Shown in pieces: positions 1 to 13,700 of a stretch of DNA of 64,000 bases; the stretch's first letter is position 1, and every line of letters starts with the position of its first letter. The notes below the pieces were generated by a model. The model did not search any database. It saw only the letters and a list, made by a program, of their open reading frames with translations, and had not been told where the DNA came from. The translations under genes and the position numbers were made by a program. The DNA comes from Mycoplasmopsis glycophila (GTDB lineage Bacteria; Bacillota_I; Bacilli_A; Mycoplasmatales; Metamycoplasmataceae): contig NZ_LR215024.1 of the NCBI RefSeq assembly GCF_900660605.1, positions 1-64,000 of the forward strand, given 5' to 3'.

Positions 1-1430
1 TTGCTTAACCCAACATCTGTCGAAACAAATGTAAAAAACGTTGGTATTGAACTTATTTATAAAGTAATTAAAGAACTAGATTTATTTAAAGGATTACCGA
101 AAACTAAACACAAATCTTTAGAAGAAGTTTGGAATTTATTGTTGCAACAAGAATAATTGAACCAAGAAGTTATATTTGTCAATACAAAAACAAAAATGAC
201 TTTTTACATGAGATAGATATAAAAAAATCTTCAATTTATAACTGTTTTGATACTTTTTTAGAATATAAAAATGCAATTTTAGTCAATATTTATAACAAAA
301 TGCAAGAATTGACAACTAGAAACACAAAATTAATGCATTTTGCTAATACAACTGTTTATTTTCAAAGTTTTTCAAGAGATGGTTTGAGACAAAGAGGTTT
401 TTCTAAAGACGGAAAGCATGATGAAGATCAAATTGTTGTGGCTATGGCAGTTGATAATAATGGCATTCCTTTTCACTATAAAGTTTTCCAAGGAAATACT
501 GCATATTCTAAAACTCTTGTGAAATTTTTAGTCTAAATGCAAAGAATTTACAAAATAAAAGACACAATAATTGTTGCTGATAAAGGTATTAGGCAAAATG
601 CAAATTTAAGATATTTAGAACAAAAAGGATATAAATATATAGTTCAGAAACGTATTGATATTCTTGGAAAAGAAGATAAAGAATTTATAATAAATGATCA
701 AGGGTTTGTTCACGAAAATGATTATTTTACTAAATCTAGATTCGTCAAATCTGTTTGAGCTAAAAACAAAAATAAAAAAAGATATAGCGATACCTTTAGA
801 AAACAATTTGTCTATTTTAGTCCTTCAAAACAAACTTTAGACAAAATAAAAAGAGAAAATCTTATTAATAAATTGGAGAAAAAGTCTATTAACGGTGAAT
901 TACCATTAAGTGCTTTGGTTCCTGAATATAAGAAAAAGTATATGGATGTAGATGGTAAAACAGTCGGAAGATTAAATATCGAAAAAATTAAAAAAGTCGC
1001 TAATGAAAATGGCTTTTATATGATTGAAACCAACATAACAAATATAGATTCAAAAGAAGCAAATGAAATATATAAGGGGCAATGAAAAGTGGAAGAAGGT
1101 TTCAGAACCTTAAAATCAGGAATCGAAGTTAGACCGATGTACGTTTATAAAAAAGAGCATATTCAATCTCATGTATTTTTATGCTTTTTATCTCTAATTG
1201 TTTTGAAATATTGCATTTATAAATTAAAGAAATTTTATAAAGATAATGGAGAGATCCAAAAACTCACAATGAATATGTTTATAGATGCATTGAAACTTAT
1301 AACAATCACAACAAAGACTGTGAATGGTAAAGTTGTAAGTGAAATCAAGAATAATTTAGATCCGGAACATAATTAATTAAACAAAATATATAGTGATTTT
1401 CAATATCAGATTGATGGGCTCTCATTGTAA
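1..1430 (+). pseudogene. Decayed IS1634-family transposase (5' end outside window)
   Basis: This is the 3' portion of a DDE transposase homologous along its whole visible length to the intact copy at 43566-45194. It is dead. The reading frame shifts by one base near 128-131, where a T is missing from a short T run. A GAA codon has become TAA at about 534-536, and another GAA has become TAA just before the natural end, which would be the stop at 1428-1430. Internal TGA codons are Trp, not defects. The conserved second Asp motif (VADKG) and the C-terminal Y..R..E..K-type helix (IYKGQWKVEEGFRTLKS) are still readable. The two dead copies resemble each other (1-1430 and 16579-17509) much more than either resembles the intact copy, so two IS subfamilies have been active here. 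Confidence 0.93.
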
Positions 1431-1442
1431 TTTAAAAGCGCA

Positions 1443-1482
1443 AAAAACGAATACTCCTTATTTGTAGGTGTATTCGTTTTTT
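1443..1482. terminator. Hairpin at the 3' end of IS copy 1
   Basis: CGAATAC and GTATTCG arms are flanked by A-run and T-run, so the hairpin can terminate on both strands. The same structure lies at 17521-17560 downstream of the second dead copy, so it belongs to the IS. Confidence 0.7.
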
Positions 1483-1492
1483 TCTTCATTAC

Positions 1493-1509
1493 AACTTGGA
1501 AACGCAGGA
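1493..1509 (+). repeat. Right terminal inverted repeat of IS copy 1
   Basis: AACTTGGAAACGCAGGA differs by one base from the 17-bp terminal repeat of the intact IS at 45309-45325. It marks the right edge of the decayed element. Confidence 0.8.
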
Positions 1510-1592
1510 TAATTTTATTTGCTTTAAGCATATTGTGTATGCTAATTTTCTACTTCTTAACTAAATTGATTAACTAATTCAACCATCAAGAT

Positions 1593-1620
1593 AGACAACT
1601 CAAATGAGTTGTCTTTTTTT
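1593..1620 (+). terminator. Rho-independent terminator
   Basis: Perfect 9-bp stem AGACAACTC/GAGTTGTCT with an AAAT loop and a T7 tail. It lies outside the IS end and probably belonged to a gene on the + strand before the IS decayed. Confidence 0.8.
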
Positions 1621-1740
1621 GATCTCATATCGCTTAAATCTTTGAATTTTCCCCTAGGGACAGTTACCCTAATATTAGTTTAATATTTGAATCTACAAAC
1701 CTTCCCTGGGGACAGTCGACCTAATATACCACTAAACTGC
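1621..1740. repeat. Two degenerate 25-bp direct repeats in intergenic DNA
   Basis: The stretches at 1651-1675 and 1703-1727 match at 20 of 25 positions and share GGGACAGT and CCTAATAT. They are locally GC-rich against an AT-rich background. No gene is visible here and their role is unknown. Confidence 0.5.
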
Positions 1741-1746
1741 ATAAAA

Positions 1747-1775
1747 AAGCTGAATATTGCTATTCAACTTTTTGT
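1747..1775 (-). terminator. Terminator of the giant surface-protein gene
   Basis: Read on the minus strand, AAGTTGAATA and TATTCAGCTT form a 10-bp stem with one G-U pair and a GCAA loop, followed by a T run. It sits about 20 bp past the stop codon of the 14.6-kb gene. Confidence 0.75.
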
Positions 1776-1790
1776 TTAGGAAATTAGTTT

Positions 1791-4700
1791 TTATTCTTCG
1801 TCTTTTTTCGACTTTTTAGCAATAAAGTAAATGCTAGGACCAATTCCTGCGGTAAATAATCCAAGTAAAATTCATCAGAAAATACTTAAATTATCTGCTT
1901 TTGATTTTGTTTTTAATGCTTCTTGTAGTGCACTGTAGATTACTTTGGAAGCATCTTTTTGTTCAATGCTATTAATTAAATTAATATCATTTTCACTAAT
2001 TTGTGAAGCAGGTTTATTGGTAATTTTAAAGTAGTTTTTATCCTTTAATTCTTTGTTAAATTCACTATATTTATCTGAAATAATTTGATTAATTGAATTT
2101 AACGCTTCATCAAACTTACTTTGATCTTTATTAATTAATGAATTAACTAAGTTCATTTCACCGTTAGCAACTTGATTCAATTGTTCTTTTTGTAAGACTA
2201 ACTGATCTTTTAATTTGCTTAATTCTTCGTGTGTAACTGCAAAATCGACTGTGTCGTTAATTGCAGCAACTAAAGCATCTTTTAGATCTTGGTAATTTTC
2301 ATCAAGAACATGTGAATTACGGTAGTTAGTTAATGCATTTGTTAAGTCATTGTATTTTTTCAATCCATCAACAATCTTGTCATAATCTGGATTTGTTACG
2401 CCAGCATCAGCAAGATCTTTGATTAATTCATCTAACTCGTCATTATTTAAAGTATGGTTGCTAATGTCATCAACTAATTTCTTAATTAATTCGTTAGCTT
2501 TAGTAATGTCATCTTTAAGTTTGTCATATCAGTTTTCTTGACTTGAGTCAGCATTTATAACTTTATCTATTAATTGTTCTTTATCTGTGTTAGATAAATT
2601 AGGCTGTTCATTAATTAAATTAATTAATTCTTGTTTTTGATTGTTGATTTTTTGAGCTTCACGGAGAATTTCATCACGTTTAACTGGATCTTCTTCATTT
2701 TGAATTAGATCTTTAAAATGTTCTTTTTCTTGCTCAGAAAGATTTGGTAATTCATCAACAATGTTTTTCAAGTCATCTTTATTGTCATAAATTTGCTTGA
2801 TTGCATCTTTGATTTTATCAATTGCTTCTTGAATTTCTTTAACTGTTGCACTTTCAAGGTTTTCAAGAACTTTTTTGCCATCTTCAATCGCAACATTATA
2901 AGAATTTTGTTTTTCTGGAGTCGAAGTGGTGTAAGGAGCTTTTTGGACAAACTCACTTGCTTCATTGACTAATTTTTCTAATTCCCCTGCATTTAAGCGT
3001 TTGTTTTGTTCACCATTAAGTGCTTCAAAATCTTTTTTAAGTTTTAAGTACACATCATTAGTTTCATCAAAATTAAGATTTGCACCTAATTCTTTATCCA
3101 CTAATGTTGTTGCATTTGCATATGAAGCATCAAAAGTGTCTTTTAATTCTTGATCCGCATTAATATAGTTAACACTTGTGCGAGGATCAACATTATTTGC
3201 TGATTCAACCACATTTTCAATATAATCGTTTAATTTTGACATTAAATCATTCAATTCATTTGCAATTTCTTTAATGCTTTCGATTGAATCTGAAGTATCT
3301 GAGATTAAGTTACCAGCATTAATTTGATCTTTGAAATTGTCTAATTGAGCATTATTTAAGCTACTTAAATCATCTAAGTACGCTAGAGCTGATTCCTTAG
3401 CTTGATCTAAATTCTCTTGAGATTCTTGAGATAAGTTAGCAATATCTGTTTTGGTTTTAGCGATTAATTGATCAATTTGATCCTTAATTGCAGCTCAATC
3501 AATTGGTTCACTTAAATCAGAATTCAAGAATTCATCATTTTTGACAATATCTTGATCTAAAGGTTGGCGAGTTTGGATACTTGCATTTGCATATTTGTCA
3601 CTATTTTGTAACTCTTTTGCTTGTTTTTGTACGTTCCGCAACTCTTCCATTTTCGACTTGATAGTATCAAATAATTCTTTTGCTTTTTCAAGTTCATCGC
3701 TGTCGCTTGCTTGATTTACAACTTCAACTAGCTTGTCTTTTTGACTTGGAGTCAAGTCAGGATTTTGAATGATTTCATTAATTAAATTATTCTTATCTTT
3801 AGCAAATTTTACATCACCATTTAATGCTTTTTTAGCCTCAATTAAACTGTTTTTGATTGTTTCAACTGCATTTTGATCCTTATTTTCTCCATTTGGAGCT
3901 ACTAGATCTTTAGCAATTTTAGCAATTTGATCGTATGCATCTTTTAATTCTTGATCAGCATTATCGTATTTAACTGGATTTGCTTGCAATTCTTTTTGCA
4001 CAGTTGCAATTGCATCTTTTAAAGCTTTCATTGCATCATCAAGTTTTTGAGCTTTATCTTTAATTGCTTGAGTTTGAGCAATTGAATCTTTCTCTTTTGC
4101 TTGTTTGATTAATTCTGTTTTTTGTGCATCATTAAGGTGTTGTAAGTTGTTAATAAATTCTTCAGCATCATTGTGAGCTTCGTTTAATTTTACATCACCA
4201 TTTAATGCAACTTTGGCATTTTCTAGGTTTGTTGCTAATTTTTTAACAGCTTCAATATCAACTAATGCAGTTTTCTTATTAGTTTGGCTTTCATCAACTT
4301 TTGAAACTTTTGCAGCTGCAAGTAATGCATCATCATAATTCTTTTGCAATTTTTCATCCGCATTGGTATAACGAATTGATTCTTTAGTTTTGTTAACCAA
4401 CTCAACTTTATATACGTCATTTAATTTTTTCATTGCCGCATCAAGTTCACGTGCTTTTGCAGTTTCTTGTGCAACCGCTTCAGGAGTTGTTTGTTTTGAA
4501 ATAGTTTGTTTTAAACTATCTTTTTGAGATTGGTTTAATTCTTCTAATGAATCAATTACATTGTTTGCGTCATTGCGAACTTTTTGCATATTTTGTTCAC
4601 CATTTAGAGCATCCAATGCATTTTGAACTCTATTATTTATATCTTGAATTGCTTGAGTATTAAGTAATTCATCTGCTACTGTATTTGTATCCTGTAATTT

Positions 4701-7700
4701 TGCTTGTAATTCTTTAGCAGTTGCAATTGCATCATCATATGCTTGACGTTTTGCTGCTTCTGAACCAGTATATTTAATATCTGCTTTGGTTGCAGCTTCT
4801 TCAGAAATATGTTTATTCAACAATTCGGTTGCTGAATCAAGAGCTGAATGATTAACATCTTTAGCTTCAACATCTGCAATTGTATTTTGCTTATCAATTG
4901 ATTTTTTAGCAGCTTCTTTTTGTGCATCGCTTAAGTTATTATATTCATTGTTAACTTTTGTTTTAGCCTTAGCTTTGGCTTCTGCCAAACGTTCTTCACC
5001 ATCAAGAGCTTCACGAGCTGCGATTAATTTAGCATGTTCAGCTTTAACTGTATCTAAATCAAAATCAGCTCCATTTTGAACGTTAGTATTATTCTTTTGG
5101 TTTTCAAGTTGTACATCAAAAGCTTTTTGTTTTTCGCTTAAAGCTTGTGTATAGTCAATTTCGTTTTTGATATCAGCAAAGTTTTCATTTTTATAATCTA
5201 ACATCGCTTTATCTAAATCATCAGTATATTTAGTTAAATCTGCTACTTGTGATGCATCTGCAGCTTTAACATTATTTACTAAAGTAGTCTTTTGATTTTG
5301 AGTTAAGTTTGCTAAATCATTATTAATATGATCAATTAAAGCTTCTTTTGCAGCATTATCTGCCTGTGCTTGTTTTAAGATAACAACCACATCATGATCA
5401 AATTTTAATTTTGCATTATTTTCATCTTGAGCTTGAATTACTCAATCCGGATTAGTTGAATTTTCGTATTTTAAGCCTGCATTTGTTAATTTTTGTTTGT
5501 AAGCAGTTTTTTCACTGTCACTTAAATTACTTAATTGAGCTACTTGTGTTTGTGCATTTGATTTTGAATTTTCTAAATAATTTTCTAGATGACTTAAAAC
5601 TTTTTCTTTAGTCAAGTTTTTATCAAATGTTTTCACAGTTTCTTTTAATGCTGCTTTTTGTTCAGCAGTTAATAATTTAAATTCATCAATTTTTGCAATT
5701 AAATCTTTATGCACACCATTTAATTGTTTGATTGCATTATTTAATGATTCAGTTTTAGCTTGTGCATCTTGATCTAAAGTTGCCAAATTAGTTAAATTAT
5801 TTTGATCAAATTGAGTATTTTGGACATTACTTAGCAATTGATCTGCTTGAGTAATAGCGTTATTTAATGCATCTTGCTCATTTTGTGATTCTAAAAGATA
5901 AATTGGTTGATTTTTAACTTCATTTGCATCAGTTAATTTTGCTTTTAATTCAGTCAATTTAGTATTCAAGTCAGACGCGTTTTGTTTGATTGTTTGTGCA
6001 TCAGCTAAAGAATTTTGAGCTTCAACTAGAGTTTTAAGTTGTGTTTGTTGCTCTGTACTTAAATTGTTTAACTTCTCGATAGCTTGAGCAATTTCCAAAT
6101 TCTTTTCAATTCCATTTAAAGCTTCTTTTGCTTGTTGAGCTTTTTCAACTAATTCTTGCAATGCAGCTAAATCATTTGCGTGACTTTGATCATTAATTTC
6201 ATTAGCTAAATCAGTCAATTTATCATCATAACTTGTTTTGAATTCATCTTCAGATAAAGGATAATCGATTGTATTTTTGTAATTGTCCAATTCAATTTTT
6301 AATGCATCCGCTTTTGCTTTAAGCTCATCATAATCACGAGCTTCCTCAAGAATTTGATTAATTGTAGCTTCATCTTGAGCATTCTCAATACGAGCTTTAT
6401 AAGCATCTTTTTGGTTTTGATTAATTGAATTTAATTGGTCAATTAAGTTTTTATAACCTTGTTTTTTAGCTTTATCTAAGATTTTGTCCAATTTGTCTTG
6501 AGCACTTGGATTTTGGTCAGTGTCAGTAAATTCAACTTCTTTAACTTGTTTAACATAATCTTTTAATTGTTCTTCAGTTAAATCAGTTAATTTTTTTAAT
6601 TTGGCAATTGTATCTGCTTTAGCTTGATTGTACTCATTCGCTTTAGCAACAATTGCGTCAATTAATTGAGCTTTGTTTGCATCAGTATTTGAAACATTAT
6701 TAATTTCATTGCTTAATTTTTGCACTTCAGTAGGGTTTAAATTATCTAATGCTTTAACAGCGAAAATCGCTTTATTTTTAAGTCCATCAAGATTTGTAAA
6801 TGCTTCTTTAACACTTCCTAAAGTTGTATTATCTGCAATTAAGGTTGTTAAACTAGGATTTGCACTACCATTATTTTGACTTGAGTTAATTAATTCTTTT
6901 GCAGCAGCAAAAACATCATCATAGTGTTGTTTTGCAGGATTAGAAGCAAATTTATAATCATATAAATTAGCAACATCTTTATCAGTAAATTCTTTAACAA
7001 TGTCTTTTAATGACTTCATATTAGTATTAACACTTGCATCATCATTAAATGCGTTTTGTGCTGTATTTAAGTCATTTGCGTCTTGAATTGCTCTAATTAA
7101 ATCTTGTTTTTGTTTTGGATTTAAGTGTTCATAAGCTGTATCAATTTGATTAATTAAATCTTGTTTTTGAGCTTTAAGTACAATCGCATCTAATGCGTTT
7201 GCACTATCTTCAGTAATTGAAACCGGATTTGCATTCGCATTAATTTCAACAACTGTATTTTTAATTTCATTAATTAAAGCTTGTTTTTCTGAAACAGGTT
7301 TAGCATCTGAAGTATCATCACTTAAGTTGCTTAAACCATTAATTTGATTAATACGTTCTTGTTTAGCAGTGTTAATTGCACTTGCTTGGTCAATTACTTT
7401 AGAAATTTGAGTTACATAATCACTATCCAATAAATTAATCGCATCTAATTTTTCATTTAATTTTTCAATTTCACTCTTATTTAGATTTTCAAATTGAGTT
7501 TTATCGTTAATTTTTTCTTTAGCTACAACAATTTCGCCATCTAATTTTGCAAACAAGTTTTCTAAACTGTTATTGGTATTAACATTAGCGATAAAAGTTC
7601 CTAAAGTATTTTTACCATTGTTTGTAATTGAAGTTAATAAATCTTTAGCTGCGTCTAATTGTGCATCAAAAGCATCTTTAGTTATCGCAGTTGCCTTTGA

Positions 7701-10700
7701 GTATTTTTTATTTTGATCTTGTTGAACTTTTGCTTCAATTGCAGGAATTACTTCATCTTTAAGTTTTTTCATTTTTTCATTTAATTCTGAGTATGAATTA
7801 AATGCTTCTTGAGATTCTGCAATTGTTGTTTTAGAATCAATTAAGTTTTTTAAATCATCTTTTTGTTTTGGATTTAAGTAAGCGTAAGTACCATCAATTT
7901 GATTTTTCAATCCTTTTTTTGTTGCATCAAGAACAATATTTTCGAATTTTTGGTCATTATTTTCTTCACTACTATCAAATTTTGTGTCTTTGATTCGATT
8001 AATATAATCTTGTTTTTCTTTTTCGCTTAAGCCGGGTGTTTGATTAATTCGATCAATGTATTCTTCTTTTTTATCATTTGCATTTTTAGATTTTTCTTTG
8101 ATAGTTTCAACTTCTTCTGGAGTATTAACTTGATCGATTTGATTTTTATACTCATTCTTTTCGGTTTTAGAAAGATTGTTTAGATTATCAACAGCATTTT
8201 TAGCTGCATCTTTCTTAATATCAACTAAAGCTGTATCTAAAGCACTAATTAATTGATCTACTTGAGTTGCATCAGCATTTGCCGGAATTGAAACTCCATT
8301 ATTTGCAGGTTGGTTATTAATAACTTTTTTTGCGTTTTCTAATGCATTTTCGTATGCTTTTTTAACACCTTCAGAAACATTTTGGTATGCGTCTAAAGCT
8401 TTATTTGTAGACTCTTCAGCAACTTTATCTTTTAATTGCTTCATTTTTTCATCAAGAGTTTTAGCTTTTTCAAGCACACTTTGAGCTTGTGAATGTAATG
8501 AATCTTTAACTTCTTGCACTAAAGCATCTTTTTGTGATTGATTTAAGTTACTTAAGTTTTGAATTTCGGCAATTTTAGCTTGTTTTTCTTGATTCTGTTG
8601 ACTAGCTTTATTTAACACAGCTTGAACATTGTCATCAAATTTTGTATCTGAATTTGTAGCAGTTGAATTTAAAGTAGCATTTGTTATTTCATTTTTAAGA
8701 GCTTTTAAGTCTGCATCTGATAAATTAGGATAATTTTGCTTTCTTAGTTTAGAAGTTGCATTATTTTTAGCAAGTTCTAAACCTTTATCTAAAACCGTTC
8801 TCTTATCAACATCTTGTGGATTTTTCTTAAAGTTTGGATCATCAATCATTCTATTTAAGGTATTAAAGTCATTATCGGTTAATAAGTTTCATTTATCTTT
8901 CAATGACTCTTTAAACGCGTGACGGTAACCATCTAATTTGTCAATTTCACCTTGTAAATTAGTTACTTTAGTTGCGATTTCAGTTTTCTTAGTTTCAATT
9001 GCAGTATCGTCTAAAGTAGTTAAATTAGTATCTTGATATGCTTTTAATTCTTCTTTAGCTGTATTAATTGCTTTATCAAACTTATTTTTCTTGGCATCTG
9101 AATCTAAAGTATAAAATTCTTGATTTTTTGTATTTTCAGCTTCTAAAATCTTATCTTTAAGATTTTTAATTGCTTCATTTAAACTTTCGGCGTTAGTTGC
9201 TAATTTTTCAGCTTCAGAGTAATTATCAAGAGTCTTAATTTTTTCTTTAAGTTCATTTCTACGTGTTTCATTAATATTGCTTAATTGATCAACTCGATTA
9301 TCTAAAGCTGTATGTTTTTGATCGCCATTTAATGCATCCGCAGCATCTTGTATTTCTTTTTTAGCCGCTTTGATTTGTTCTGCGGTTGCATCTTTTGAAG
9401 CGATTAAATCTTTTAGAGCTTTAAGTTTTTCATCAAAAGCAGTTTTAAGATCATCATCAGCTCATTTGTAGTTAATAGTGTCCTTACTATTTTCTTTAGC
9501 GGTAATTTCATTTTTCGCTTCAGGAATTGCATTATTTAAGTCATTAGCTTTTTTCTCAATATCCGCAACGCCACCAGTCGTACCTTCTTTAATCTGTTTT
9601 TCTAATTCTAATTTTTGATCAGGAGTTAAATTAGTTAATTTTTTAATACGATCAATTGCGTCTTGTTTTGTTTTTTGAGCCGCTTTAGCTTGTTCAATAA
9701 TTGATTTTAAATTACTATCTGGAGCACTTGCTACACCTTTAGATGCATTAGTTAGAGCATCAGTATAAGTTTTCTTATCTGCGTTACTTAAGTTATCTAA
9801 AGCATTAACAATTTCTTTTGCTTTTTCTTTAGCTTTATTAAATGCATCACTTAAAATCTGATTTGCTTGATTTGAATCTGGATTAGTTTGATCTAAAGCA
9901 TCGATTCGTTCAATGTAAGATTTTTTCTCTTCTTCAGAAATTAAATTAGTACTGTAAGCATTAATTTCATCTCTGAGAGCTTGTTTTTTACCGTCTAATT
10001 TCTTAATTTCATCATCAAGAGTTTTAATATCTGCTTGAACTTCTTTAGCTTTTTCAAGAATTTGCTCAACACTTAAGTGACCTAAGTTAACTTTTAAGTG
10101 CTCATCTAATTTAGTTTCAGATTCAGTTATTGCATTATCAAAAGCTGATTTTTTATCAGTTGTATCACTTGAGTAAATTGAATCCTGTTTTGTATTTTTA
10201 GCTTCTTCAATTTTAGCTTTTAAGTCGCCAATTGCTTTATTTAATTCTTTAGCTTTTTCAAGAATTTGATTTGCTTTTTCTTGTGTATCGGCATTTGTTA
10301 CTAAATTCTTAATTTGTTCTTTTTGATTATCAGTTAAATTATTTAATTTATCGATTTCCTTTTCGATTTCATTTAATTTAGTATCACCATTAAGAGCATT
10401 AAATGCTGCTTTTAAGGAAGTTTTGGCATCGTCAATTTCACTCTTAGTTACATTTACTTTAGCAATTAAACCTTGAACTTTAGTTAATTCTGTTTCATAA
10501 GTATTTTTTAGTTTTGTATCTGCTAATTCATATTTATTTGCAGTTTTGTTTGCAGCAAACATATTTTGAATAGTTAAAGCATTATTTTCACTTAATACCT
10601 TAAGCTCTCTGAATACTTCTTCATTTAACAATCGAATTGCATTATCTAATTTAGTAGCTTCGTTTTTGATTGATTCACTTTGAGAAACAACTTGAGCCTT

Positions 10701-13700
10701 AACTTTGTTTTTTAACCGATCTTTTTGAGCTTGAGTTAAATTATTCAGAGCTTGAATTGCATCAATTGCATTTTGTTTGGTTTTATTATCTTGAGCAGCT
10801 TGATTAACAAAGTCTTTAAGTTTTTTGTCGTATTTTTGATCTGCTGTTTTTGTTATTGAACCTGAATCGATAAATCCTTTATAAGTATTTATTTCTGAAG
10901 CACTTAAATTTGGATAAATATCTGAAGTAATTTTGGTTTTAGCAGTCTCTTTTGCTCAGCGAAGACCTTCACCTAAGATCGCATTAACTTCATCATCAGT
11001 AGGTTTTTTACTTTTACTATCAACCTTATCTTGTAAATCTTTAACTTGCTTTGGAGTTAAATATTCTCAGTTATCTAATGATTTTTTAACTTTGTTTCTG
11101 TATCCGTCTAAATCTTCAATAGCATTATTTAAAGTTGTTGTTTTTGTTGCTACCTCAGTAGCTTTAGTTTCAATTGCAGATGCATTTAAAGAACTTAAAC
11201 TTTTACCTTGTAAAGTTGCTAATTCTGATTTTGCATTACCTAAGGCACTGTCAAAAGTTCCTTGGTTGGCAGTTGTATCTTCAGTATATGCTTCAGTAGC
11301 TTTAGCACGCTCTGCTTCGGTTATTTTTTCTTTAAATTCTCCAATTTTATCGTTAAGTAATTTACCTTTTTCGTAAATGGTTTGAGCATCAGTTTTTGAA
11401 TTAGCTGCATCAACTAAATCTTTAAGATCTTGTTTTTGAGTTGCTGATAAATGAGATAATTGTTCGATTTTTGAATGTAAATCGCTTCTATTTTCATTAC
11501 CATTTAATGCTGTGTATGCAGTATTTAAAGCACTTAAAATTCCATTTACTTCACTTTGATTTTTATTTTCTCCGCTTGTTTTATTTAAAAGATCTTGAGC
11601 ATTTTTTAAAGCTTGATCATAAGCTGATTGTTTATTTAGATCAGAAAGTTTATAATGAATTGCTGTTTTTGTACTCTTATTTTGATCATCATTTAATGAA
11701 TTATTAGGAATAAGAACTTTTAATTCTTCAATAACTTTGTTATGCAAGTTTTTCATTGCTCCATTTAAGTTTTGAGCAGTAGTAAAGACTGTGTTTGCTT
11801 CTGTTAATGTTGTTTTAGCACGAATCTTGTCGACAACAGCTTGAATTTGATTGTTATTTAAGTATGAATATTCTGTTTTTACAGTATTTGATAATTCTCA
11901 AATTTTAGCTTTTTCGTTAATAGATTCTAAAGCAGTAATTGAATCGGCAGAATTTGCCTCGCTTTTCAAAGTTGTTTTTTCACTTTGAATTAAATGTGAG
12001 CTATCATTGATGTATTTAATAACCTCAAGTCTTTTTTGTTCAAGAAGAGTTAAAAATCCATTAATTGTCGCAGGCTTAATATCTGATTTAATTTTTTCAT
12101 CTGTTGGTAAATAATCAAATTTAGAATCTGTTGAAACTAATTGATAGTTAAAACCGACGGTTCCATCAGTGTCATTTTTGTTGAAATTGGTGTTAATTAC
12201 GTTTGCGTTACTATTATTTGCCAAATCATTTGTAATTCTTGATTCTGTAATTCGCGAAGGTAATGTTGATTTTTTACTTGTATAATCAAAAGTTAAATTA
12301 ATTGCATTTAATCTTGCTTTTTCAGCGGTAATTTCATTTCCATCAAGATTGTTATAAGCAGTTACAATAGTAGATTTTAATTCATTATATTCGCGGATAT
12401 AATTTTCAATAAAGTTTGTGTAATTTGTCGGAATTAAAGTTGGTTGTTCCAATTTATTTTTAGATGCATTTAATTTAGCGTTAATGCTTGTTAAAGCAGA
12501 ATCAAAGGCAGATTTTCTTGCTTTTGATCCATCAGTATAATCAGAATTTGATTTAGCTGAATTATATGTATTAATTAAAGTTAAATCAGTTGTGCCAAAA
12601 TCATCATTTAATTTTTTTGCTTTTTCATAAATTGCTTGTCTTTGATTTGGATCTGCTGGTTTGATTTGATTGATTATAAGATTTTGTAAATTCTCAGTTA
12701 AATAGTTTAATCTTTTTATTTTATTAATAAAACTATCACCATCTAGGGCATTATAAGCATTAGTTAAATCACTTTGAAGTTTAGTAATTTTTGAAGCATC
12801 AACGACACTTGATTTGCCACTTACTAATGAATCAGCAACCATTTTATAAGCATTAAAATCACGTTTTTTATCTGGAGAAGCAAAATTATATTTATCTGTA
12901 TGAGTATTTAAATTAGTTACATAATTTTTTAAATTTTGTGTCGCATCATTTACATTGTTAATAGATTTTTTATATTCATCAACTGCGTTTTGATCGGCAA
13001 AATTTTTAGAAAGAATATCATTTTTAAATGCATCTTTCTGTTTTTGAGTTAAAACATTATTTTTACCATTTAATGTGTTTGATTCTAAATAATCAATTAA
13101 TTGTTTATGATAATTATTTTGTTTTTCTAATTCATCTACAATAGTTTTTAAATTTTTGTCATTTCCAAAATAAACTCAACTATCCTGAGCGTTATCAGTT
13201 TTGTTTTTATAAAGCTGAGCACTATCAATATTATTTAAAGCAGTATTTTTTAATGTTTGTGAAACATAAGAAAAACCATTTATTTTTTCTTTTGCTTTTG
13301 TTTTTGCTTGAGTAAATGCTTCTTCAATTAATGTAGTTAATTGATCATTAATTGTCTTTCTATTATCAATTAATTGATAATTTGATTCAGAATAAACAAA
13401 GTTTTTATCTGTTGGTATTCTTTGAATAAATGATTGTTTTACAGAACTATCTAAATAAGTAAATGAATTAATATCAGTTGTAAATTGATTTTTATTTCCA
13501 TTTAATTCTAGAATTTTATCAATTCAATTAGTTTTTAACTTACTTGCATTTTGTGTTTTAAAAGTATCCAAATTACCTTGTGAATAAAAAGCATAAGATG
13601 TATCATTTGATACATTATTGCTGTTCTGCAATTTTGTAACAAAATTGGTATATCAAGCATTATCAATGGTTGGTTTACTACTTGTTTTACCATACACCAA

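Noticed and set aside
1651-1727. A CRISPR array remnant
   Set aside because: Only two imperfect repeats, no further units and no cas genes nearby.
10933-11376. Plus-strand open frames inside the giant gene as separate proteins
   Set aside because: They are antisense shadows of the repeat codons, with hydrophobic low-complexity content, no ribosome site and no family.
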